From Bradyrhizobium diversitatis (GTDB lineage Bacteria; Pseudomonadota; Alphaproteobacteria; Rhizobiales; Xanthobacteraceae): a stretch of 47,927 bases of DNA. The translations under genes and the position numbers were made by a program. Position 1 is the stretch's first letter. Each line of letters begins with the position of its first letter. Shown here piece by piece: positions 8,364 through 16,150 of the stretch. The stretch covers positions 1 through 47,927 of the forward strand of contig NZ_JACEGD010000046.1 of assembly GCF_016031635.1 (NCBI RefSeq), given 5' to 3'. The notes under the pieces are model-generated. The model ran no database searches and was not told the origin of the DNA. It saw only the letters and a program-made list of their open reading frames with translations.

Positions 8364-8914
8364 TCCCGAAGTGCGATAGGAGGAATCTTCCTGTGATAGG
8401 CTCTCTTGCTGGCGAAATTCGCGACGGTCGGCATCAAATGCGCGTCCGCGTTTATTTCGAAGACACCGACTCCGGCCAGATTGTTCATCACGCCAATTGT
8501 TTGCGCTTCATGGAACGCGGCAGAACAAATTGCTTGCGTTTGCTCGGAATGAATCAGCAGGAGCTCCTGAAAGAAGCGCGGAGAGATGTGCCGGGCTTTG
8601 CCTTCGTTGTCCGTTCAATGAGTATCGACTTTCTAAAGCCGGCAATCTTGGATGACCTGCTTGAGGTTATCACGGTTCCAGAAGACGTGAGGGGCGCGTC
8701 GATTATCCTGCTGCAGGAATGCAGGCGTGGAGACGATCTCTTAGTCACGGCCCGCGTGCGCGTCGCCCTTATCTCAGGCGGAAAGGCGCAACCTTCCCGA
8801 AGGCGCTGCGGCTCACCATGGAAGGGGCATAGAAAAATCTACGATTGTTCACGCTGTCGCCCTCCAGCGCCCCAACGGAATCAAGCAGTTAATATCCTGC
8901 TGCGATATCGTCAA
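8364..8914 (+). repeat. Direct repeat copy 2 (thioesterase duplication unit)
   Basis: This is the second copy of the 3536-4087 unit, 551 bases long; the one-base difference is the deletion that frameshifts its gene. It starts at tcccgaagtgcgatagg and ends at gatatcgtcaa. At its right end it joins directly to codon sequence of a third, GC-rich thioesterase gene, so this end is also the border between accessory and core-like DNA. Confidence 0.85.
8393..8832 (+). pseudogene. YbgC-like thioesterase, accessory copy 2, frameshifted
   Basis: This aligns base for base with the intact gene at 3565-4005, including the aggagg ribosome-binding site and GTG start. Near 8790 the intact copy has gcaacgcatcccgaag and this one gcaaccttcccgaag, one base shorter. 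The last roughly 20 residues are therefore replaced and the frame runs on to 9304, making a meaningless 300-plus-residue product. It also carries Tyr-to-His in the active-site motif (IVHHAN for IVYHAN) and Phe-to-Cys and Tyr-to-Cys changes next to it. These suggest relaxed selection. Confidence 0.85.
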
Positions 8915-8921
8915 ACCAGAG

Positions 8922-9293
8922 TTCTCGGGGATCGTCTATCACGCCAACTATCTGCGCTACATGGAGCGCGGACGCACCAATCATCTGAGGCTGATGGGCG
9001 CCGAGCAGCAGGCCCTGTTCGAACAGGTCGAGACGGAGGGCGCAGGCTTTGCCTTCGTCGTCCGCTCGATGCATCTGGATTTTCTCAAGCCCGCACGAAT
9101 GGACGACGTGCTCGACGTCGTGACCTGGCCGGTCGCGGTGAAGGGTGCGTCCATCATGCTGGCGCAAGAGGTGCGGCGCGGCCACGACGTGCTGGTGAAG
9201 GCCGAGGTCCGCGTTGCCTTCATCAGCGGCGGTCGCGCCCAGCCGATTCCGAAGTCGATACGCACCCTGATGAAGGCCGATCTGATTTCGTGA
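8922..9293 (+). pseudogene. Core YbgC-like thioesterase lacking its 5' end
   Basis: From ttc at 8922 the sequence reads FSGIVYHANYLRYMERGRTN and continues through FVVRSMHLDFLKPARMDDVL to the stop at 9293, collinear with a normal YbgC-type thioesterase. The first dozen or so codons, including the Asp of the DTD catalytic motif, are missing and replaced by the end of repeat copy 2. The first available ATG (8961) would start after the active site. GC-rich codons match the downstream core genes and not the two accessory copies, so this looks like the native gene, interrupted at codon 12-15. Confidence 0.85.
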
Positions 9294-9386
9294 TCGCCCG
9301 ATAAGTGATCGCCTGATTTGTGGCGGCCTATCGACTCCGCCAATCGGGGCGATAAATTCACGGCCCGATCAACCGATGAGGCCATC

Positions 9387-9854
9387 ATGTCGCGCCCGCC
9401 GCTTCCACCCTTCACCCGCGAGACCGCTGCGCAAAAGGCCCGCATGGCCGAGGACGCCTGGAATTCACGCGATCCGGTGCGCGTGTCGCTCGCCTATACC
9501 GAGGACAGCCGCTGGCGCAATCGTTCCGAAGTCCTTCAGGGCCGCGAGGCCATCGTCGCGTTCCTCACCCGCAAATGGGAGAAGGAGCTGGACTACCGGC
9601 TGATCAAGGACCTCTGGGCGTTCGACGGCAACCGCATCGCGGTGCGCTTCCAGTACGAATGGCACGATGCCGGCGGCCAGTGGTATCGCTCCTACGGCAA
9701 CGAGCAGTGGGAGTTCGATGAGCACGGCCTGATGAAGCGGCGCGAGGCGTCGATCAATGACATCGCGATCGCTGAAAAAGATCGCCGGTTTCACTGGCCG
9801 GCTCCGGGGCCAAGGCCTGCCGACGTGGCGGGGCTGGGGACCGATCCGTTCTGA
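9387..9854 (+). CDS. NTF2-like/SnoaL-fold protein (DUF1348-type)
   Basis: This 155-residue single-domain protein has the nuclear-transport-factor-2 fold seen in the DUF1348 group. Features are ARMAEDAWNSRDP, then YTEDSRWRNRSEVLQGREAI and FQYEWHDAGGQWYRSYGNE, followed by the WPAPGPRP tail characteristic of this group. Function is unknown; homologues are small cytoplasmic cone-shaped pocket proteins, sometimes annotated as isomerase- or dehydratase-like. ATG at 9387 is preferred over the upstream ATG at 9318 because the conserved protein starts here. It is the first intact gene of the core-like part and is convergent with the amidotransferase. Confidence 0.88.
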   Translation: MSRPPLPPFTRETAAQKARMAEDAWNSRDPVRVSLAYTEDSRWRNRSEVLQGREAIVAFLTRKWEKELDYRLIKDLWAFDGNRIAVRFQYEWHDAGGQWYRSYGNEQWEFDEHGLMKRREASINDIAIAEKDRRFHWPAPGPRPADVAGLGTDPF

Positions 9855-9887
9855 TATTTTCCGCGAGCGACGCTGCTTCACCCCTCT

Positions 9888-10021
9888 CCGCTTGTGCGAG
9901 ACGGGTGCCGAGCGAAGCTCGGCGGGTGAGGGGTCTCTATCCCCACGAGCAGTCCAGCGAGTGGATAGAACCCCTCATCCGGCGTTTCGCGCCACCTTCT
10001 CCCACAAGGGGAGAAGGGAAG
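9888..10021. repeat. GC-rich palindromic intergenic repeat between convergent genes
   Basis: Two imperfect hairpin-forming arms, one around gccgagcgaagctcggc and the other ccttctcccacaaggggagaagg, flank a central segment bordered by tctatcc and ggatag. This belongs to the short palindromic repeats scattered through Bradyrhizobium-like genomes. A second example of the same layout lies at 20016-20178. It sits exactly between two convergent stop codons and may act as a two-way transcription terminator. Confidence 0.7.
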
Positions 10022-10051
10022 GGTCGGCTGACGCGGGCACTGGCACTGTGA

Positions 10052-10762
10052 TCAAACATTGCGCCTCGCCAGGAACCTCGTAATCGCGCCACCGAGCTTC
10101 GCATTGTCCAGCGGCTGCCCCAGCGATGCCCTCGCCGTTGCGACGACGTCATCCGGCGCCTTGCCGTCGCGCAGATCGCAACACACCTGTGCAAACTCCA
10201 CGTCGAATTCCGGATGCGGCTGCACGGTCAGCGTTGCGCCGTTGGCATAGAGCAGGCCGGCATGCGGGGTAAAGTCCGAGGAGAGGATCGTCAGCGCGTC
10301 GCTCGGCGCCTCGATCACCTGGTCCTGATGCGAGCAGGGAATGGCGATTGTTTCGCCGTCGATCACGCCATTCTCCGGCAGTACCTGATAGACGTGCCGG
10401 CCGATGCCCCAGCCTTTTTCCGATTTTCGAACAGTGCCGCCGAGGGCCTGCGCGATCAGCTGATGGCCGAAGCAGACGCCGACCATCGGCGTCTTGTTGG
10501 TGTAGGCCTTGCGCACGAAATCTTCCAGCGGCGCCATCCAGTCCAGTTCGTCATAGACGCCGGCGGCCGCGCCGGTGATCAGGATGGCCTCCACCTGGCG
10601 CGGATCGGGAAGCGCATCGCCATTCGGGATGCTGACGACGTCGACCGTGGCCGTGGGGTCCTCGGTTCGGATCATGCGCGTGAACATGTCCGGAAACGAG
10701 CCGTGGCGTTCGCGATGCTCTTGAGGAACGAGCCCGGTCTCGATGATGGTGATGCGTGCCAT
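10052..10762 (-). CDS. Class I glutamine amidotransferase (GMP-synthase-like domain)
   Basis: This 236-residue stand-alone triad glutamine amidotransferase has nucleophile Cys97 in GVCFGHQL, His183 and Glu185 in QPHPEFD, and the oxyanion motif ITGAAAGVYD. Such enzymes release ammonia from glutamine or hydrolyse gamma-glutamyl compounds; stand-alone versions include gamma-glutamyl-hydrolase-like enzymes. ATG at 10762 is preferred because gagg lies 5 bases upstream; a GTG two codons earlier is less likely. It lies immediately downstream of the LysR gene on the same strand (40 bases), so it may be co-transcribed with it. The actual acceptor is unknown. Confidence 0.87.
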   Translation of the reverse strand: MARITIIETGLVPQEHRERHGSFPDMFTRMIRTEDPTATVDVVSIPNGDALPDPRQVEAILITGAAAGVYDELDWMAPLEDFVRKAYTNKTPMVGVCFGHQLIAQALGGTVRKSEKGWGIGRHVYQVLPENGVIDGETIAIPCSHQDQVIEAPSDALTILSSDFTPHAGLLYANGATLTVQPHPEFDVEFAQVCCDLRDGKAPDDVVATARASLGQPLDNAKLGGAITRFLARRNV

Positions 10763-10801
10763 GTGCACCTCGGATAGAAGGTTGCGCGTGTGATCGCAAG
10801 C

Positions 10802-11728
10802 TCAGTCGCGTTCTGCCCCATGTTGCTGGTGTGGCGCTGTGCGCTCCAGCAGCGTGCTTTCCTTGCGGACCTCGTTGAGAAAGGCCTTGGCCAGGCGCGA
10901 CAGCGGCTCGGCTTCCGACCACAGCATATAGGCGACCGCCTGCGTCGTCGGCGTGAACGGACGGACGACGAGGCCGCTGCCGCCGTTCTGCCGCGGCGAG
11001 AACGGATCGACCACCGCAGCGCCGACGCCGGCGGCGGCCAGCACGCAGGCCGTGTTGCAGTAGCGCACCTCGACGGTCGGCCGGAACGCCGCACCGGCGC
11101 GGGCAAAGCTGTCGCGCACGGCTTCGCCAAGCCGCGTGCCGCGCTCGAGCCCGATGAAGGGCAGGCCGGAAAGATCGGACGCGGATATCACCGGCCTGTC
11201 GGCGAGCGGATGCTGCGGCGGCACCACGCACACCATCTCGCCGGTATGCACCACCTCATGCGCGATCCCTGGATGATGCGTCAGCCCGAGGGCGAAGCCG
11301 AGCTCGGCGACGCGGCTCAGCACACCCTCGATGATACCCTCGTAGCGACGCACGTCGAAGAACACGCGCGTCTCCGGGCGACGGCGCAGGAAGCCTGACA
11401 GCGCGGAGGGGATGATGCTGTAGGCGAGCGGCGGGGTCGCCACGATGGCGAGATGCCCGGAGCGGTTCTCGCGCAGATCGCGCAAGCGGTTCTCGAGCTT
11501 GGCGTGCAGCGCGAAGATCGCCTCGCTCTCCTTGTAGAGCGCCATGGCTTCGGCGGTCGGAAACAGCCGGTTGTTGACGCGCTCGAAAAGCGCGAAGCCG
11601 GCCTGCGCCTCCATCGTCTTCAGCGCGTTGCTCACCGCGGGCTGCGACAGCGCCAGCTCGTCCGCCGCCGCAACCGTGGTGCGGTGGCGGATAACGGCGC
11701 GCAGAATTTCGAGCTGACGCAGGTTCAT
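10802..11728 (-). CDS. LysR-type transcriptional regulator (catabolic cluster 1)
   Basis: This is a 308-residue LysR-family activator. An N-terminal winged helix-turn-helix (residues 1-60, AAADELALSQPAVSNALKTM) is followed by a periplasmic-binding-protein-like effector domain. ATG at 11728 is used because the conserved family start MNLRQLEILRAV begins there, although the frame is open further upstream. It is divergent from the N-carbamoyl-D-amino-acid hydrolase gene with 151 bases between start codons, the classic layout for a LysR protein controlling its neighbour and itself. The effector is probably a substrate or intermediate of the cluster; I could not pick out a convincing T-N11-A operator. 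Confidence 0.9.
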   Translation of the reverse strand: MNLRQLEILRAVIRHRTTVAAADELALSQPAVSNALKTMEAQAGFALFERVNNRLFPTAEAMALYKESEAIFALHAKLENRLRDLRENRSGHLAIVATPPLAYSIIPSALSGFLRRRPETRVFFDVRRYEGIIEGVLSRVAELGFALGLTHHPGIAHEVVHTGEMVCVVPPQHPLADRPVISASDLSGLPFIGLERGTRLGEAVRDSFARAGAAFRPTVEVRYCNTACVLAAAGVGAAVVDPFSPRQNGGSGLVVRPFTPTTQAVAYMLWSEAEPLSRLAKAFLNEVRKESTLLERTAPHQQHGAERD

Positions 11729-11879
11729 ATCACTGCCGATTATACTCAGGGCCAAAACATCATAGCAACGCGAATTGATTTTGCAGCCCCGCTCGCCCGT
11801 AATGGCAGCGGATTTGCGCGTCGCATCAAAGGGTTCATTCGCCCATTGAGGCAGCACCGCGCACAGATTGGAGGCAAAC

Positions 11880-12836
11880 TTGGTTCGTGTCCTTCGCGCC
11901 GCCGCCGCTCAGATGGGGCCGACGCAAAAAGCCGATACGCGCGAGCATACGCTGTCGCGGATGCTCAACATGCTGGAGGAGGCGGCCGGTCGCGGCGCCA
12001 GCCTCGTGGTGTTTCCGGAGCTTGCCTTCACCACCTTCTTTCCGCGCTGGCTGCTCGAAGGCGAGGCTCTCGACCAGTATTTTGAGCGCAGCATGCCGAA
12101 TCCGGCGGTGGCAAGGCTGTTCGACCGGGCGCGTGCGCTCCGCGTCGGCTTCTATGTCGGCTATGCCGAGAAGACGCCGGACGGCCGCCGCTATAACTGC
12201 TCTATCCTGGTCGATCGCGACGGTGAGATCCTCGGCCGCTACCGCAAGGTGCATCTTCCCGGGTCGGTCGAGCCGCGTCCGGGCGCGCGCTACCAGCAGC
12301 TCGAGAAGCGCTATTTCGAATATGGCGATCTCGGCTTTCCCGCCTTCCGCGCCGGCTCGTCCTGGGCCCACGCCATCATGGGCATGATGATCTGCAACGA
12401 TCGGCGCTGGCCGGAATCCTGGCGCGTGCTCGGCCTGCAAGGCGTCGAGCTCGTCTGCATCGGCTACAATTCGGCGGCCTATGATCCAAACGGTGGCGCC
12501 ACCGAAGACGGCGCCTTGCGCACCTTCCACTCGACGCTGGTGACGCAGGCCAACGCCTACATGAACGCGACCTGGGCGATCTCGGTGGCCAAGGCGGGCG
12601 AGGAGGACGGCTCCGGGCTGATCGGCGGCTCCTGCATCGTCGATCCCAACGGTCGCATCGTCGCGCAGGCGCAGACGCTCACCGATGAGGTGATCGTCGC
12701 CGACATAGATCTCGACCTCTGCCGCCAGGGCAAGGACAAGATGTTCAATTTCGCCGCCCACCGGCGGCCCGAGCAGTACAGGGTGATCACCGAGCGCGCC
12801 GGCGTGATCGAGCCGGCCGTTCTTGACGCAGATTGA
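11880..12836 (+). CDS. N-carbamoyl-D-amino-acid hydrolase (nitrilase superfamily)
   Basis: This 318-residue carbon-nitrogen hydrolase is predicted to convert N-carbamoyl-D-amino acids to D-amino acid, CO2 and ammonia. The complete Glu-Lys-Cys triad is visible: Glu47 in VVFPELAF, Lys123 in YRKVHLPG and Cys172 in MICNDRRWPE. The stretch TTFFPRWLLEGEALD and the ending HRRPEQYRVITE closely follow the Agrobacterium D-carbamoylase pattern, and Glu47 and Cys172 are where that family has them. The TTG at 11880 is chosen because ggagg sits 5-6 bases before it; an in-frame TTG at 11868 is upstream of that site. It opens the rightward operon that continues into a polar amino-acid ABC importer. Confidence 0.88.
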   Translation: MVRVLRAAAAQMGPTQKADTREHTLSRMLNMLEEAAGRGASLVVFPELAFTTFFPRWLLEGEALDQYFERSMPNPAVARLFDRARALRVGFYVGYAEKTPDGRRYNCSILVDRDGEILGRYRKVHLPGSVEPRPGARYQQLEKRYFEYGDLGFPAFRAGSSWAHAIMGMMICNDRRWPESWRVLGLQGVELVCIGYNSAAYDPNGGATEDGALRTFHSTLVTQANAYMNATWAISVAKAGEEDGSGLIGGSCIVDPNGRIVAQAQTLTDEVIVADIDLDLCRQGKDKMFNFAAHRRPEQYRVITERAGVIEPAVLDAD

Positions 12837-12875
12837 TTCCAAACGGCCGATCGCAGCGTTGGCAAAGGAGCTGAC

Positions 12876-13703
12876 ATGACACGCCTCCCGCATTTGCTTG
12901 CCTTGGCAGCGTTGGCTGCCGTGACGTCGGCGCGGGCGGCCGAGCTTCCGGCGGAGATCAAGCAGGCCGGCACGCTGAAGCTCACGGTCAATTCCACTTA
13001 CGCACCGATGGAATATCGCGATCCCGCAACCAACGAGCTGGTCGGGCTCGATATCGACCTCGCTAAAGAGCTCGCGAAGCGGCTTGGCGGGCTGAAGATC
13101 GTCTGGAGCGAGACGCCATTCGCCGAGCTGATCCCCTCGCTCCAGACCAAGCGTGCCGATTTCATCATCTCCGGCATCTCCGATCGCGCCTCGCGGCGCG
13201 AGACTGCCGATTTCGTCGACTATCTCGCAACCGGCCCGCAGTTCTTCGTGATGGCGGAGAGCGGGGCCAAGGATGCGACCGATCTCTGCGGCAAGAAGGT
13301 CGGCACCACCCGCAGCACCAGCTTCCCGGTCGAGATCGAGAAGTGGAGCAAGCAGAATTGCGAGCCGGCCGGCAAGCCGGCGATCCAATATGTTCCGGGC
13401 GAGAACTCCATCGACGTCCGCAACCAGCTCAAGCAGGGCCGCATCGACGCCGCCGTGCAGGGCAGCGAGACGCTGCCCTATGCGCAGACGCAGGAGCCCG
13501 GCAAATACCGCGTGGTCGGCGAGCCCTTCGCCAAAGGTTACCAGGGCATCATGTTCCGTAAGGACGATACGGCCCTGCGCGAGGCCGTGACGGAGAAGCT
13601 CGCGGCGATGATCGCCGACGGTACCTACAAGGCCATTCTCGACAAATGGGGCTTAGGCGCCAACGCTGTCGCCCAGCCCATGCTGAACGCGGCGCCGCAA
13701 TGA
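12876..13703 (+). CDS. Amino-acid ABC transporter, periplasmic binding protein (family 3), copy A
   Basis: This 275-residue family 3 (HisJ/GlnH-like) solute-binding protein has a Sec signal peptide that ends near SARAAELP. Conserved segments include YAPMEYRDPATNELVGLDID and a DFIISGISDRASR loop that would contact the ligand's amino and carboxyl groups. It forms a tandem pair with the copy at 15335; the two share YRDPATN/FRDPATN, the VDYL-GPQFFV segment and the GRIDAA-Q block. Its stop overlaps the permease start by 4 bases, so transport genes are translationally coupled. Ligand identity is unknown; context favours a carbamoyl or cyclic amino-acid derivative. Confidence 0.9.
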   Translation: MTRLPHLLALAALAAVTSARAAELPAEIKQAGTLKLTVNSTYAPMEYRDPATNELVGLDIDLAKELAKRLGGLKIVWSETPFAELIPSLQTKRADFIISGISDRASRRETADFVDYLATGPQFFVMAESGAKDATDLCGKKVGTTRSTSFPVEIEKWSKQNCEPAGKPAIQYVPGENSIDVRNQLKQGRIDAAVQGSETLPYAQTQEPGKYRVVGEPFAKGYQGIMFRKDDTALREAVTEKLAAMIADGTYKAILDKWGLGANAVAQPMLNAAPQ

Positions 13704-14557
13704 AGCCGGCCCCGGCACTCGCGGACGGATTTCCCGATCTGTCGGGCATGCAGATCGCGCGCGAGCCGCACTGGTTTCGCTGGTTCAGCGCGGCCCTGAT
13801 CCTCCTTGTGCTGACGGCGATCGCCCGCGCCTTTGCCAATGGCCAGATCGAATGGTCCTATGTCAGCCGCTTCCTGACCGCGAAGGTCATTCTCGAAGGC
13901 ATCGTCAACACCATGGTGATGGCGGTGCTGGCCATGGCGCTCGGCATCGTGCTCGGCATCGTCGTCGCGGTCATGCGGCTGTCGCCCAATCCGGTGCTGA
14001 AGACGGTTGCGGCCGGCTACACCTGGCTGTTCCGCGGCACGCCGCTGATCCTGCAGCTGCTGCTGTGGTTCAACCTAGCACTGGTGTTTCCGACCATCGG
14101 CATCCCCGGCCTGTGGTCCGTGCGCGCCGTCGACGTCATGACCCCGTTCCTCGCCGCCTTGCTTGGGCTCGGCATCAACCAGGGCGCCTACACCTCCGAA
14201 GTGATGCGAGCTGGCATGCTGTCGGTCGACATCGGGCAATATGAAGCGGCGCAGGCGATCGGCATGGGGCGGCTGCGCGCGTTGCGGCGGATCGTGCTGC
14301 CGCAGGCGATGCGCGTGGTGATTCCGCCGCTCGGCAACGAGTTCATCGGCATGGTGAAGGCGACCTCGCTCGCGAGCGTGATCCAATATCCCGAACTGCT
14401 GCACAACGCCGAGAACATCTACTACGCAAATTCCCGCGTCATCGAGCTCCTGATCGTCGCCGGGCTCTGGTACCTGCTCGTGGTCTCGATCCTGACCCCG
14501 CTCCAGATGCTGCTCGAACGACGCTTCGCGCGCGGCACATTGCGGCTGGCGCGATGA
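13700..14557 (+). CDS. Amino-acid ABC transporter permease (His/Glu/Gln type)
   Basis: This 285-residue inner-membrane permease of the HisMQ family has about five hydrophobic segments and the cytoplasmic EAA loop (EAAQAIGMGRLRALRRIVLP) that docks to the ATPase. LFRGTPLILQLLLWFN is the typical HisM/Q motif after the first helices. A longer-than-usual N-terminal leader of about 40 residues precedes the first helix. ATG at 13700 overlaps the stop of the binding-protein gene (ATGA) and is preferred over the upstream GTG at 13646. Only one permease gene is present, so it probably works as a homodimer. Confidence 0.9.
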   Translation: MKPAPALADGFPDLSGMQIAREPHWFRWFSAALILLVLTAIARAFANGQIEWSYVSRFLTAKVILEGIVNTMVMAVLAMALGIVLGIVVAVMRLSPNPVLKTVAAGYTWLFRGTPLILQLLLWFNLALVFPTIGIPGLWSVRAVDVMTPFLAALLGLGINQGAYTSEVMRAGMLSVDIGQYEAAQAIGMGRLRALRRIVLPQAMRVVIPPLGNEFIGMVKATSLASVIQYPELLHNAENIYYANSRVIELLIVAGLWYLLVVSILTPLQMLLERRFARGTLRLAR

Positions 14558-15318
14558 CAAGACCTCTCGTCGCGATCCGCTCCGTAGCGAAGAATTTCGG
14601 GGAATTTCAGGCTCTCAAGAACGTCTCGCTCGACGTCTGGCCCGGCGAGGTGATGTGCCTGATCGGCGCCTCCGGCTCCGGCAAGACGACGCTGCTTCGC
14701 TGCATCAATCAGCTCGCCACGATCGATGCCGGCGGCATCTGGCTGGACGGCGAGCTGCTTGGGGTGCGCGAGCAAGGCGGGAAGCTCCATCGCCTGAGCG
14801 AGCGCGAGATCGGGCGGCAGCGGCTGAAGACCGGCATGGTGTTCCAGCGCTTCAACCTGTTTCCCCACAAGACCGCGCTGGAGAACATTACGGAAGGTCC
14901 GACCCAAGTTCAGTGGCGCAAGCCGGATGAGGTGCGCGCCGAGGCGATCGAACTGCTACGTCGCGTCGGGCTTGCGGCCAAGGCGAACTCCTATCCTGCG
15001 CAGCTCTCCGGCGGCCAGCAGCAGCGCGTCGCGATCGCGCGGGCGCTCGCCATGAAGCCGATGCTGATGCTGTTCGACGAGCCCACCAGCGCGCTCGATC
15101 CCGAGCTCGTCGGCGAGGTGCTCGCGGTGATGAAGGAGCTGGCGCGAACCGGCATGACCATGATGGTGGTGACACACGAGCTCGGCTTCGCCCGCGAGGT
15201 CGCCGACCGGGTCGTCTACATGGACCAGGGCGCGATCGTCGAGCAGGGGCGCGCCTCCGACGTGTTGGGCGCGCCGCGCGAGCAGCGCACCAGGGCATTT
15301 CTTTCGGCAGTGATCTGA
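14554..15318 (+). CDS. Amino-acid ABC transporter ATP-binding protein
   Basis: This 254-residue ABC ATPase of the GlnQ/HisP type has Walker A GASGSGKTT, Q-loop VFQRFNLFPH, signature LSGGQQQRVAIARAL, Walker B LMLFDEPTSALDP and switch His in VVTHELGFA. Together with the permease encoded immediately upstream (4-base ATGA overlap) it powers uptake of the ligand bound by the two flanking family 3 binding proteins. An insertion of about 12 residues between Walker A and the Q-loop (EQGGKLHRLSEREIGRQR) is common in this subfamily. Confidence 0.93.
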   Translation: MTRPLVAIRSVAKNFGEFQALKNVSLDVWPGEVMCLIGASGSGKTTLLRCINQLATIDAGGIWLDGELLGVREQGGKLHRLSEREIGRQRLKTGMVFQRFNLFPHKTALENITEGPTQVQWRKPDEVRAEAIELLRRVGLAAKANSYPAQLSGGQQQRVAIARALAMKPMLMLFDEPTSALDPELVGEVLAVMKELARTGMTMMVVTHELGFAREVADRVVYMDQGAIVEQGRASDVLGAPREQRTRAFLSAVI

Positions 15319-15334
15319 CATTGGGGGTATGGTG

Positions 15335-16150
15335 ATGAAGAGATTTTTGCTTGCGGCGGCGTTCCTGGGCGCCATGAGCGCGTCGGCGATGGCGGCCGAA
15401 TTGCCGCCTGAGATCGCCAAGCGCGGCAGCATCAAGGTCGCCTTGGTGCCGAACTACCCGCCGATGGAATTCCGCGATCCCGCCACCAACGCGCTCTCCG
15501 GCTTCGACGTCGATCTCGGCGAAGCCATCGGCCGCAAGCTCGGCGTCAAGATCGAATGGACCGAGACCAGCTTTGCCGAGTTCATGCCCTCGATCTCGAC
15601 CGGGCGGGTGGATGCGATCCTGTCCGGCTTCACCGACTATGCGAGCCGGCACGAGGTCGCGACCTTCGTGGATTACTTGCGCAGCGGTCCGCAGTTCTTC
15701 GTGCAGGCGTCGCGCAAGGCCGAGTTCAAGGATGCCGTATCGCTGTGCGGCAAGAAGGTCGGCGCCAGCCGCCGCACCATGTTCCCGGCCCAGATCGCGG
15801 CGTGGAGCGAGAAGAATTGCGGCGGCAATCCGATCCAATTCGTCGGCACCGACGGCTCGGCCGACGCGCGCACGCAGCTGCGGCAGGGCCGCATCGATGC
15901 CGCCGCCCAGGGCAACGAGACGCTGCCCTACATCATGGAGCTCGAGCCCAACACCTATGCGACGGTGGGCGAGCCCATCGCGCAGCAGTTCACCGGCATT
16001 GCCCTGCCGGTGAAGGAGAAGGCATTGCAGCAGGCCATGCTGGTGGCGGTCGACGCGCTGATCGCGGATGGCACCTACAAGACGCTGCTGGCGAAGTGGA
16101 AATTGAGCGACAACGCAATCGAGAAGGCGACCATCAATGCTGGACAGTAA
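15335..16150 (+). CDS. Amino-acid ABC transporter, periplasmic binding protein (family 3), copy B
   Basis: This 271-residue family 3 solute-binding protein has a signal peptide ending near AMAAELP and is paralogous to the protein at 12876. ATG at 15335 lies at the better distance from the ggggg stretch than ATG at 15329, which is two codons upstream; either is possible. Having two related binding proteins around one permease/ATPase pair suggests the importer accepts two related ligands. The gene overlaps the start of the next gene by 14 bases, tying the importer to the hydrolase that follows. Confidence 0.9.
   Translation: MKRFLLAAAFLGAMSASAMAAELPPEIAKRGSIKVALVPNYPPMEFRDPATNALSGFDVDLGEAIGRKLGVKIEWTETSFAEFMPSISTGRVDAILSGFTDYASRHEVATFVDYLRSGPQFFVQASRKAEFKDAVSLCGKKVGASRRTMFPAQIAAWSEKNCGGNPIQFVGTDGSADARTQLRQGRIDAAAQGNETLPYIMELEPNTYATVGEPIAQQFTGIALPVKEKALQQAMLVAVDALIADGTYKTLLAKWKLSDNAIEKATINAGQ

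Noticed and set aside
8201..9304. 367-residue 'fusion' frame containing a thioesterase and a novel C-terminal domain
   Set aside because: It results from a one-base deletion in repeat copy 2; the C-terminal half is the native thioesterase read out of frame.
11835..13388. Long minus-strand frames opposite the carbamoylase and transporter genes (also 36099-39005, 21335-23317)
   Set aside because: These are shadow frames of GC-rich genes on the other strand, with low-complexity Arg/Ala/His-rich products and no motifs.
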